A stretch of 64,000 nucleotides of DNA from Sulfurimonadaceae bacterium (GTDB lineage Bacteria > Campylobacterota > Campylobacteria > Campylobacterales > Sulfurimonadaceae): positions 28,218 to 92,217 of the forward strand of contig JADGDM010000001.1 of assembly GCA_016744905.1 (NCBI GenBank). The letters are read 5' to 3'. The notes beneath the pieces are model-generated. The model was not told the DNA's origin. It made no database searches and was given only the letters and a program-made list of their open reading frames with translations. The position numbers were made by a program, and so were the translations under genes. Of this stretch, positions 46,871 to 54,762 are shown piece by piece; position 1 is the first letter of the stretch, and every line of letters starts with the position of its first letter.

Positions 46871-48322
46871 GTGCTATTTAACTCGTATGAATTCATTTTT
46901 GCCTTTTTACCTTTTACTTTTTTACTCTACTTTTTTTTATTACATAAAAGATTGATTGTTGCCTCTAAGGCTTTTTTGGTTTTTGCATCACTGTTTTTTT
47001 ACAGTTGGTGGAACATCAGTTATCTACCTCTTATCTTGAGCTCTATGTTATTTAACTATGTTATTGGCAACAGTTTGAACTCTAACTTCTCTAAGGTAAA
47101 ATTAGAAAAAAAATCACTGCTTATATTTGGAATTATTTTTAACCTTGGACTGCTTGGGTATTTTAAATATTCGGATTTTTTTATTGGCAATATTAATACA
47201 TTAATGGATGTAAATATAGAGCTTTTAAAACTTGCCCTGCCTCTAGCTATTAGTTTTTTCACGTTTCAACAGATTGCTTACTTGGTAGACAGTTATAGAC
47301 AAGAGACGGCAGAATATGATTTTTTAAATTATGCACTCTTTGTTACTTTCTTCCCTCAGTTGATTGCAGGGCCTATTGTGCATCATAAAGAGATGATGCC
47401 ACAGTTTGCATCGCGCTGGAACCTTGTAAAGCAGTATCAAAATATCGCCTTGGGTATCTTTATATTTTCTATGGGCCTTTTTAAAAAGGTCGTCATTGCT
47501 GATTCATTGGCTACGTGGGCAAATAATGGTTTTGATAAAGCAGAAGTGCTTAACCTCATAGAAGCTTGGGCAACATCACTCTCGTATACTTTCCAACTCT
47601 ATTTTGATTTTAGTGGTTATACCGATATGGCGATAGGGGCTGCATTACTTTTTAATATCAAACTGCCTGTGAATTTTAACTCTCCTTATAAAGCCCGAGA
47701 TATACAGGATTTTTGGAGACGTTGGCATATTACATTAAGCCGTTTTTTACGAGAGTATATCTATATCCCTCTTGGTGGAAATCGCGTCAGTGAATACAGA
47801 ATACAGATGAATTTGATGCTCACTTTTTTAATCGGTGGTCTTTGGCATGGCGTAGGATGGACTTTTGTTTTTTGGGGATTTTTACATGGGTCAGCGTTGA
47901 TTACTCACCGTATATGGAAATCTTTAGGCTTTAGATTTAATACAATTCTAGCGTGGTTTATTACCTTTAACTTCATCAATATCACCTGGGTTTTTTTCCG
48001 CGCCAAGGAGTGGGAAGATGCTGTAAAAGTACTGAGTGGGATGATGGGACTTAATGGTCTCTTTTTACCACTACATATGGCCAAGTATCAGATTGCCTTT
48101 ATCGAGTACAGTGATGCGTGGCTATCAAATATCTATGCAAGTAAATATCTGATTTTAGAGCTTTTAGTGGTACTGTTGATGACACTGTTTTTTAAAAACT
48201 CTATGGAGTTAAAAGAGAAAATAGGATTTAATCTCATCACGGTACTTTTTACAGCTGGTCTTTTAATCAGTTCATTTTTACATTTAAGTGGGGTTCATGA
48301 ATTTTTATACTTTAATTTCTAA
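46871..48322 (+). CDS. MBOAT membrane O-acyltransferase (AlgI/DltB-like)
   Basis: A 483-residue protein with about ten membrane helices. The family features are ALPLAISFFTFQQIAYLVDS, FDFSGYTDMAIGAALLF, DFWRRWHITLSRFLREYIYI and the catalytic histidine in GGLWHGVGWTFVFWGFLHG. It would transfer acyl groups, usually acetyl, from the cytoplasm to an envelope polysaccharide. The GTG start has AGAAGGA upstream. The next gene overlaps it by 26 bases and probably encodes its periplasmic partner. Confidence 0.9.
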   Translation: MLFNSYEFIFAFLPFTFLLYFFLLHKRLIVASKAFLVFASLFFYSWWNISYLPLILSSMLFNYVIGNSLNSNFSKVKLEKKSLLIFGIIFNLGLLGYFKYSDFFIGNINTLMDVNIELLKLALPLAISFFTFQQIAYLVDSYRQETAEYDFLNYALFVTFFPQLIAGPIVHHKEMMPQFASRWNLVKQYQNIALGIFIFSMGLFKKVVIADSLATWANNGFDKAEVLNLIEAWATSLSYTFQLYFDFSGYTDMAIGAALLFNIKLPVNFNSPYKARDIQDFWRRWHITLSRFLREYIYIPLGGNRVSEYRIQMNLMLTFLIGGLWHGVGWTFVFWGFLHGSALITHRIWKSLGFRFNTILAWFITFNFINITWVFFRAKEWEDAVKVLSGMMGLNGLFLPLHMAKYQIAFIEYSDAWLSNIYASKYLILELLVVLLMTLFFKNSMELKEKIGFNLITVLFTAGLLISSFLHLSGVHEFLYFNF

Positions 48323-49301
48323 AAATAAACAGCATCCAAAAAAATGGCTAATGAAAATATTTTTGAGCGTTTTTCTATTTAGTATGATTGTGATAGGATT
48401 TAATTTTATTATTGATCCTTACAACATTACCCAGTACAATGTTTTGAATATCAAACATAAATTTGCGCGTGATGATCGTACTGAAAAATTGAACTATTTT
48501 AGATCACTTGGTGGGTTTGATAATGTCATGATAGGCAGCAGTCATGTTTACTCAATGAATCCTCAAACAGTTTCAAAACACTTAGGTGGAACGACCTATA
48601 ACTTTGCAGTAGGAACAGCCACAGTCGAAGATCAGCTGGGTGTTTTAAAATACCTACAACGAGAAAATAAACTTCCTAAAAATATTGTTATGGGTGTTGA
48701 TTTTTACACCTTTAATCCACATACACCCCCAAATAAATATTTTATTAAAAATAAAGAGTTGAATTTTTTATCTTATGGTGGGTATACCGAGGATTATCTT
48801 TCAAAACTCTACTCCATAGACTCTTTTCGTGCATCAGTCAAAACATTGAAACATCATCTTTTTGATAAAAATAAAAGACCATTTTTTGATGCTTTGGGTT
48901 GGGCGGGGCATTATGAAGACTATGCGCAACGTGATAAAGATAAAGATTTTTTAAGAGCGAAAAAAGAGACAGAAGAAGAGCTTCTCAAAGTCTATGCAAA
49001 ATATGCACATATTGATAAAAAGCGTATGGATTATTATGAAGAGATACGGAGCATATGTAAAGAAAACAATATCACTCTTTATCTTTTTACAACGCCATTG
49101 CATCCTTATCTATTAGAGAATTTTGATAGCCATCAAAAAGAAGCGATGATTGAACTCATTGAGTATCTTTCGACATTTGAGCATTTTACAGATATGTATA
49201 CACGTCCAGAGATTTATAATGATGTACGAAATTTTCACGGCGCAACCCATACCAGCAGTAATGCGGGAGATATTATCTTAAAAATTTTACTTCATAGATA
49301 A
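48297..49301 (+). CDS. Membrane-anchored SGNH-like protein, putative partner of the MBOAT acyltransferase
   Basis: A protein of about 334 residues with one N-terminal membrane helix (residues 18-40, KIFLSVFLFSMIVIGFNFII) and a periplasmic domain. The segment VMIGSSHVYSMNPQ has the form of the DltD/SGNH serine block, and a later THTSSNAG could hold the catalytic histidine. Such proteins accompany MBOAT enzymes and complete the O-acylation of a polymer. I chose the ATG at 48297; a GTG at 48288 is the alternative. It ends 15 bases inside the agmatine deiminase gene on the opposite strand. Confidence 0.7.
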   Translation: MNFYTLISKNKQHPKKWLMKIFLSVFLFSMIVIGFNFIIDPYNITQYNVLNIKHKFARDDRTEKLNYFRSLGGFDNVMIGSSHVYSMNPQTVSKHLGGTTYNFAVGTATVEDQLGVLKYLQRENKLPKNIVMGVDFYTFNPHTPPNKYFIKNKELNFLSYGGYTEDYLSKLYSIDSFRASVKTLKHHLFDKNKRPFFDALGWAGHYEDYAQRDKDKDFLRAKKETEEELLKVYAKYAHIDKKRMDYYEEIRSICKENNITLYLFTTPLHPYLLENFDSHQKEAMIELIEYLSTFEHFTDMYTRPEIYNDVRNFHGATHTSSNAGDIILKILLHR

Positions 49302-50297
49302 AATATCCACACCTTTTGGAAATTGCATGGTGACACAATGTAGTGATCCATGTTGACGGATAAGAATAGAACAGTCTATGGCAATGATCTCTCTTTTAGG
49401 AAAGTGTTGTTTAAATATCTCCAGCGCGCTGGCATCCTCAGCTACATTATACGTAGGAACCAAAACAGCACTATTAATCATCAAAAAATTGGCGTAAGTT
49501 GCGGGGAGTCTTTCATCATCATAGAAAATGGCTTTGGGATGAGGTAGGGCGATTAGTTTATAGGGTATATTATTTAGATCTCTTAATGATTCTAGCTCTT
49601 TGTGCATACTTTTAAGCGCTTTGTAGTGACTATCTTCTTCATCTTGACATGAGACATGCATAATACTGTCTTTTGATATGTAGCGCGCCAGAGTGTCGAT
49701 ATGTGCATCGGTATCATCACCTTCTAGTTCACCATGTTTTAGCCAGTGTACTTTTTGTGCGCCAAGTGACTCTTTAAGTCTCTCTTCTATCTCTTTTTTT
49801 GTATGGTCTGGATTGCGATTTTTGTTCAGTAGGCAGGCCGAGGTTGTTAATATAACGCCTGATCCATTACTCTCAATAGAACCACCTTCTAATATAAAGT
49901 TCTCTTTACGAAGTGGCGCGCTGTAATGTTTGGTAATGCTTTGTGTGAGTGCATTGTCTTTTTTCGCATCAAACTTATCGCCCCAGCCATTAAAAATAAA
50001 ATCAAGTAGCTGGATTTCATTATCTTTTTGTATGCTCAGCGCGCTACAGTCCCTTGCCCATGTATCGTCACTTTGATATTGAATAAAGTAGAGGTTGTGT
50101 TGATGCTCGAAATGTTTTTTGACACCTTGTATGTCATCACAGATAATAAGACATTTTTGATGGCGCGCTATGGCTTGGGCTATCTCAACAAAACAGGCCT
50201 TGGCCTCATTAAGATACACACGCCAATCACTTTGTTCATGAGGAAAAATCAGTTGCACAAAGCTTTGCTCTTCAAATTCTGCAGGCATTTTTAACAT
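49287..50297 (-). CDS. Agmatine deiminase (peptidyl-arginine deiminase family)
   Basis: A 336-residue enzyme that converts agmatine to N-carbamoylputrescine and ammonia. Family residues are seen in DDTWARDC, the ENFILEGGSIESNG segment, GDDTDAHID and the terminal HGSLHCVTMQ, whose cysteine is the nucleophile. N-carbamoylputrescine amidase, the expected partner, is not in the window. The ATG at 50297 follows AAGGAAAG by seven bases. The gene is divergent from alr with 38 bases between the starts. It contains five GCGCGC palindromes. Confidence 0.9.
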   Translation of the reverse strand: MLKMPAEFEEQSFVQLIFPHEQSDWRVYLNEAKACFVEIAQAIARHQKCLIICDDIQGVKKHFEHQHNLYFIQYQSDDTWARDCSALSIQKDNEIQLLDFIFNGWGDKFDAKKDNALTQSITKHYSAPLRKENFILEGGSIESNGSGVILTTSACLLNKNRNPDHTKKEIEERLKESLGAQKVHWLKHGELEGDDTDAHIDTLARYISKDSIMHVSCQDEEDSHYKALKSMHKELESLRDLNNIPYKLIALPHPKAIFYDDERLPATYANFLMINSAVLVPTYNVAEDASALEIFKQHFPKREIIAIDCSILIRQHGSLHCVTMQFPKGVDILSMK

Positions 50298-50323
50298 GGG
50301 TTCTTTCCTTAATTCGTGCGTGG

Positions 50324-50329
50324 TATAAT
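50324..50329 (+). promoter_or_regulatory. Extended -10 promoter directly before alr
   Basis: TGGTATAAT has the TG motif of an extended -10. The hexamer ends six bases before the alr ATG, so transcription should begin at or next to the start codon. No ribosome-binding site is present. Confidence 0.5.
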
Positions 50330-50335
50330 TGCGTC

Positions 50336-51352
50336 ATGGCAGTAATTAAAATAGATAAAAAAGCATTTTTTCATAACATAGAAATTATAGGCAAAAAAGC
50401 AGATGGTTTAGATAAAGTCGCACTGGTTTTAAAAGACAACGCGTATGGGCATGGTTTAGAATTGATGGCATCTTTGGCGCAAGAAGCAGGGCTTAAAAAA
50501 GCAGTAGTACGTACCCAAGATGAAGCAAAACTTATAGAGTCGTATTTTGAGTATATCCTGGTTTTAGCAGATATCCCCGAGCGCGTTGAGAATAAGATGA
50601 CCTATACTATCAATGATTTAGAAAGTATCTCACAGTTTCCTTGTGGATGTAGAGTTGAACTGAAAGTTGATAGTGGGATGCATCGTAATGGTATCGATAT
50701 TACAGAACTCAAAGAAGCGTTTGATTTGATAGCGCGCTATGAGCTAAAACTTGAAGCGGTATTTACCCATCACCGTAATGCTGATGCGTTAAGTTCAGAG
50801 TGGTTTTGGCAAAATGAGAACTTTAAAGAGATAAAGTCTCAAGCCAGTGCGCTGGGTAAAGAGTATGGATTTAGTGATTTACGTTTTCACTCAGCAAACT
50901 CAGCTTCTCTTTTTAGACACAGTAGTTTTGATGAAGATATGGTGCGCGTAGGAATTGCTGCGTATGGCTGTTTAGAGATGGACAGTAGCTTTGGTGAAAT
51001 AGATTTACGTCCTGCTCTAAGTCTTTACGCTGATAAAATCTCAACACGGATCCTTAAAAAAGATACCGCACTTGGTTATGGTGGAATACACAGCGCGCTA
51101 GAAGATAGCAAGGTGTCTAATTATGACTTTGGTTACGCCGATGGTTTTTTACGCCACTGCTCAAACAACTACCTCACCCCAAACAGTGTAAAACTTCTTG
51201 GTCGTATCTCTATGGATAATTCTAGTTTTGAAAGTGAAGAGAAAACGTTGTTGATTTTTGATGACGCACAGCAGATAGCGCGCTCGGCGCAAACTATTGC
51301 TTATGAAGTACTTGTCTCTCTCTCAAGAGATATTGTAAGAGAAGTGATCTAA
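50336..51352 (+). CDS. alr: Alanine racemase
   Basis: A 338-residue pyridoxal-phosphate enzyme that makes D-alanine for peptidoglycan. The PLP lysine lies in LVLKDNAYGHG, the carboxylate region in VELKVDSGMHRNGID, and the barrel loop FHSANSASLFRH is as expected. The second-subunit catalytic tyrosine is probably in LGYGG. The usual Met-Asp-Gln near the end reads MDN here. The start is the only sensible ATG, with no leader. It has three AGCGCGCT sites. Its stop overlaps that of the NlpC/P60 gene. Confidence 0.93.
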   Translation: MAVIKIDKKAFFHNIEIIGKKADGLDKVALVLKDNAYGHGLELMASLAQEAGLKKAVVRTQDEAKLIESYFEYILVLADIPERVENKMTYTINDLESISQFPCGCRVELKVDSGMHRNGIDITELKEAFDLIARYELKLEAVFTHHRNADALSSEWFWQNENFKEIKSQASALGKEYGFSDLRFHSANSASLFRHSSFDEDMVRVGIAAYGCLEMDSSFGEIDLRPALSLYADKISTRILKKDTALGYGGIHSALEDSKVSNYDFGYADGFLRHCSNNYLTPNSVKLLGRISMDNSSFESEEKTLLIFDDAQQIARSAQTIAYEVLVSLSRDIVREVI

Positions 51353-51855
51353 TACAGTACCCGTCTTGAGGTGTTATAATGATTTCTCCAGTAGCTCTCT
51401 TTAAGTGAAGAGATAATGACACCCTTACTGGAAGAAGCGTGCATGAATTTTCCATTTTCTAGATAAATACCCACGTGTCTACTATTTCTACCTGTTTTAA
51501 AAAACACCATATCTCCAGCTTTAAGTCTACTTTTAGAAACAGAATAACCTTCTCTTTGTAAGGTCTTGGTACTGCGAGAGACTTTGAGATTAAATTGAAC
51601 GAGGTAAGTATTTTGAACAAAGGCAGAACAGTCAACTCCACGTTTGGTAGTTCCTCCAAAGAGGTAAGGCACACGTTTCCAGTTTGTGTATTGCGAATAT
51701 AAAATTTCTAATACTCTTTTTTCAAAGCCTGATTTTTTACTTTTTTTATTTTGGTAAGTCTGATGTTTATCTTGTTTTTTTGAATAAGAAGTTCCGCGTG
51801 TTGAGCAGGAGATGAAAAGTAGAGAGATGAGTAGTAAAAGCGAGGTTCTAAGCAT
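51349..51855 (-). CDS. NlpC/P60 cell-wall hydrolase lipoprotein
   Basis: A 168-residue lipoprotein with lipobox LLFISC (Cys17). The catalytic cysteine lies in GVDCSAFV (Cys76), with His127 in RHVGIYLENG and His139 in FMHASS as the probable rest of the triad. It belongs to the family that cleaves peptidoglycan stem peptides. A lysine-rich linker (residues 25-45) follows the lipid anchor. Its stop overlaps alr by four bases, convergently. Confidence 0.9.
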   Translation of the reverse strand: MLRTSLLLLISLLFISCSTRGTSYSKKQDKHQTYQNKKSKKSGFEKRVLEILYSQYTNWKRVPYLFGGTTKRGVDCSAFVQNTYLVQFNLKVSRSTKTLQREGYSVSKSRLKAGDMVFFKTGRNSRHVGIYLENGKFMHASSSKGVIISSLKESYWRNHYNTSRRVLY

Positions 51856-51888
51856 AGAAAAGTGTCACTCGTGAGAGTGACTTAAAGC

Positions 51889-52557
51889 TTAATATACAAC
51901 GTCTTCAGCGCTGTTTGAACTGCCATTATATTGTTGATCATGGCTGTTATATTTTTGTGAAGAGTTTACATTGTCGTCTTGGTATCTAGCAGGTTGGTTA
52001 TTTGAAGAAGGTTTCGCTTTGTTACCTGTTGCACTTCCAAACCAGAAAGAAGCCCCAAAATATAAGGCACCATGATTTGTTACTCTTGTGTCTGAATTAC
52101 TATTCCCCCATGCGAATGCTTTATAATCCCATCCTGCAGCCAATTCGATACTGTCAGATATAATATAAGAGGTACCAAGACCCGCTTTCCAACCAAATGC
52201 GGCTTGTGAGTAATCACTATCTGGATCAATATACCATCCATAAGCAAGACCAACTTTAAGGAAAAGCTGTAAATTACTAACGACATCAAAACCATGTTTA
52301 TAGTCATATCCAAGCTCTGAGTGATCAGTATCATACGAACTATAATAGAGTTGGGACATCCCACTATTGATTTGTCCTCCCCCAAGTTTGAAACTGAATG
52401 CTGATTTTGCATCGTGTTCATAATCTGTGTCTATGCTATTAACTGAAGTTGTAGTTCCTGATTCAGAAGGGATATAGTCTAGTCCAATAAACATTGTCGC
52501 TTGGGCACTTGTAGCAAGGGCAATTGTTAAGCCTAATACCGCGAGTATTTTTTTCAT
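51889..52557 (-). CDS. Putative outer-membrane beta-barrel protein
   Basis: A 222-residue protein with a signal peptide (MKKILAVLGLTIALATSAQA). The next 150 residues alternate polar and hydrophobic residues, as in a small barrel: FSFKLGGGQIN, LFLKVGLAYGWYI, AAGWDYKAFAWG and GALYFGASFWFG. The last 40 residues are Asn/Ser/Gln-rich and probably exposed. No enzyme motif is seen. It has its own TATAAT promoter and ends the minus-strand envelope cluster. Confidence 0.7.
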   Translation of the reverse strand: MKKILAVLGLTIALATSAQATMFIGLDYIPSESGTTTSVNSIDTDYEHDAKSAFSFKLGGGQINSGMSQLYYSSYDTDHSELGYDYKHGFDVVSNLQLFLKVGLAYGWYIDPDSDYSQAAFGWKAGLGTSYIISDSIELAAGWDYKAFAWGNSNSDTRVTNHGALYFGASFWFGSATGNKAKPSSNNQPARYQDDNVNSSQKYNSHDQQYNGSSNSAEDVVY

Positions 52558-52583
52558 TTTATTTCCTTGATTAATTTTGTGAG

Positions 52584-52589
52584 ATTATA
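52584..52589 (-). promoter_or_regulatory. -10 element of the barrel-protein gene
   Basis: ATTATA on the plus strand reads TATAAT on the minus strand, 26 bases before the start codon at 52557. A ribosome-binding site AAGGAAAT lies between. No clear -35. Confidence 0.45.
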
Positions 52590-52617
52590 ATGTAAAAAGG
52601 TTTAAGTCGTAGTTAGT

Positions 52618-54006
52618 TTACTTTTCTACGGTAGTAAAACTCAAACTTGCCTCACTGTGTAGCGCTTTTTTAGACTTTTTAAACATAATCGCACGTGTTT
52701 TTGAAAGACCTTTGGTGATGTCTTTATCAATAAGATAAAAACCACTTTGCTCATCATGGGTATACGGGGGAATCGTATTTATTTTTTGATCAGATGCAAA
52801 TATCTGTAATGTTTCTATTCCATAAGGAGGCTCTATGGTAAAACTGCCTAAAGAGACCCATCTATTGGCCATATCTGCATGTACAAATTTAATAAAGGCA
52901 TCATGTCCAGACGCATCATTTAATTGAAGCAGATAGGAAAATTTATTTTTATCATTTTGTGTATATCCTACGATGTAGTAGTATCCTGTTTTATTAAGTC
53001 TGATAAAAAGCTCAATCTCTTCACCCTCTTCATAAAGAAGACCACTGTCCCCCTTATTACTTTTAATCATTGTTTGAAACTGATTGGTGACAATTTGTCC
53101 ACTTTCTAAAAGGGATGAAAAGTCGATATTTAATGCTTTAGTGCGTAGGCCTTTATAAGCCTCTTGTTTTATAAAAATTGTTTTAGAACGTATATTTTTT
53201 CTTTTAATTACATCATAGAGTGCATAATGCAACACCATTTGATTATCCAATGTTTCGTAACTTCCTCTTAACAAAAATTGGGTCTCTTTTGGGTGGGACA
53301 CACTTTTTGTTTCTGCTTTCAAAACCTTTGTAATGACAGAAGCAAAAGGCGTGGTCTCTTTGGTATTGGGTGCCTTTGGTGGATAAATATAGACAGACTC
53401 ATTGTTAGATAATAAACCTTGAGTGATGATTTGTGCTGCAAGTTTAATGGAGTTTATATTTGATTCTAAGTGACTCAGTTGTGACTTTAATTCAATTTCA
53501 TTCAGAGGCATCGCCACTGTTTTCTCATTAAAACTGCTTAAAACCATGTTATAGCTATAACTCTCTTCTATAATAGCCAGTGCCTTTAAAATCAATTCTA
53601 ATTGATGGGTACTATTTTGTTTTTTAGTGAGTTCTTTTTTGATTTCTCGAAGCAGTTTTTGCTCTTGATGTAATTCTGCTTTGTACAGTGGTAAGGCACT
53701 CTCTTTTTCAAGCGTTGCTGTTGCTTCATAGGAGTCTCTTAGTTTGAAGCTTTCTAGTTTTGTTCCTAGAAGTGGGAGTTCACTAATGAGTGTGAGTTTA
53801 GAATGTAATGTCTTTGATACTTTGGTGTTACTCTCTTTTATCTCTTTTGTAAACTCAGAGCTAACTTGTGTTTTAATAGACTTACTGAGGTTCTCTAGAG
53901 CATCATTCATGGCACTCTTTTGTGTTTGTCCATAACCGATAGCACTCCACTCTTGTGCGTTGAGTATGAGTAGAGATAAGTATAAAAATAGTACTACTTT
54001 CTTCAT
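52618..54006 (-). CDS. Exported protein with LPP20-like and DUF4384 domains
   Basis: A 462-residue protein with an N-terminal signal (MKKVVLFLYLSLLILNAQ). Residues 18-100 resemble the LPP20 fold (AIGYGQTQKSAMNDALENLS). Residues 330-420 form a DUF4384 domain (EGEEIELFIRLNKTGYYYIV, then a conserved proline-glycine PPYGIETLQIF). A coiled-coil-like helix (about 110-190) lies between. DUF4384 is often found fused to or next to caspase-like peptidases, and here a caspase is encoded two genes upstream, so the two probably act together. No enzymatic motif is visible. Confidence 0.75.
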   Translation of the reverse strand: MKKVVLFLYLSLLILNAQEWSAIGYGQTQKSAMNDALENLSKSIKTQVSSEFTKEIKESNTKVSKTLHSKLTLISELPLLGTKLESFKLRDSYEATATLEKESALPLYKAELHQEQKLLREIKKELTKKQNSTHQLELILKALAIIEESYSYNMVLSSFNEKTVAMPLNEIELKSQLSHLESNINSIKLAAQIITQGLLSNNESVYIYPPKAPNTKETTPFASVITKVLKAETKSVSHPKETQFLLRGSYETLDNQMVLHYALYDVIKRKNIRSKTIFIKQEAYKGLRTKALNIDFSSLLESGQIVTNQFQTMIKSNKGDSGLLYEEGEEIELFIRLNKTGYYYIVGYTQNDKNKFSYLLQLNDASGHDAFIKFVHADMANRWVSLGSFTIEPPYGIETLQIFASDQKINTIPPYTHDEQSGFYLIDKDITKGLSKTRAIMFKKSKKALHSEASLSFTTVEK

Positions 54007-54049
54007 ATTAATTCCTTAACTGATTTATTTTAAGAGACTTTAGTACACA

Positions 54050-54730
54050 TTAAAAGTGTATGGCTGCACCCATAACTACTTTTGTCATACTAATTGGATC
54101 AGTGTCTTCGTTGGTGAGTGGATCATTTTGGGTCCATAAAAGCGGAGTAGAGTATTTAAGTTCTACAAAAGCCTCAAAAAGAGAGATCTGTGCACTTAAG
54201 CCTGCACCAAATTCAAGGTTCATCGCAATAACACTATCATCGGGGTCAATTTCACCTAAATAATCATAAAGTCCTAAGATACCATAAGCATTAAAATCTT
54301 TACTTTTTATCGGTCCCTTATCAAAACGCCAAAAATTCATATCAAAGCCAAATAAAACATTATCATAGTCATCATACGCAGTCGTTTTTCCCAAACTTAC
54401 ATTCATTGACATAACGGATGCTTCATTTCTAAGGTAGAGAGTATAGAGAGTATCACTACCTTCTCCTCCTGTATAAGGTGACTCTAATGACGAGTTAACC
54501 AAGGTGAGTCCTAAACCAAAATGTAATTTAGAAGCATTGTAGTTTTGAGTAGTGACAACCGGTTTAGCTACTTCTTTTTTAGTAGTTGGTTGCTGTGGTT
54601 CTGGATCAGCATATTTATAGTTTGAATTTTCCTCTTGAATAGGACTATCATTGATTGGACTTGATTCTTCCCCGTACCAATCAGCCAATAAGCCAACGTG
54701 AATGAGTAGTAGTATTAATATTTTTTTCAA
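54050..54730 (-). CDS. Putative outer-membrane beta-barrel protein
   Basis: A 226-residue exported protein. After a signal peptide (MKKILILLLIHVGLLA) comes a Pro/Gln/Lys-rich linker of about 45 residues, then an alternating strand pattern (KLHFGLGLTLVNSS, NVLFGFDMNFWRF, MNLEFGAGLSAQISLF, FVELKYSTPLLW) ending in a terminal phenylalanine (VVMGAAIHF), as expected for an outer-membrane barrel. It differs in sequence from the barrel protein at 51889. The ligand is unknown. Confidence 0.7.
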   Translation of the reverse strand: MKKILILLLIHVGLLADWYGEESSPINDSPIQEENSNYKYADPEPQQPTTKKEVAKPVVTTQNYNASKLHFGLGLTLVNSSLESPYTGGEGSDTLYTLYLRNEASVMSMNVSLGKTTAYDDYDNVLFGFDMNFWRFDKGPIKSKDFNAYGILGLYDYLGEIDPDDSVIAMNLEFGAGLSAQISLFEAFVELKYSTPLLWTQNDPLTNEDTDPISMTKVVMGAAIHF

Positions 54731-54762
54731 TTTTTTCCCTTTTGTACTAAAATGTTTGTGTT

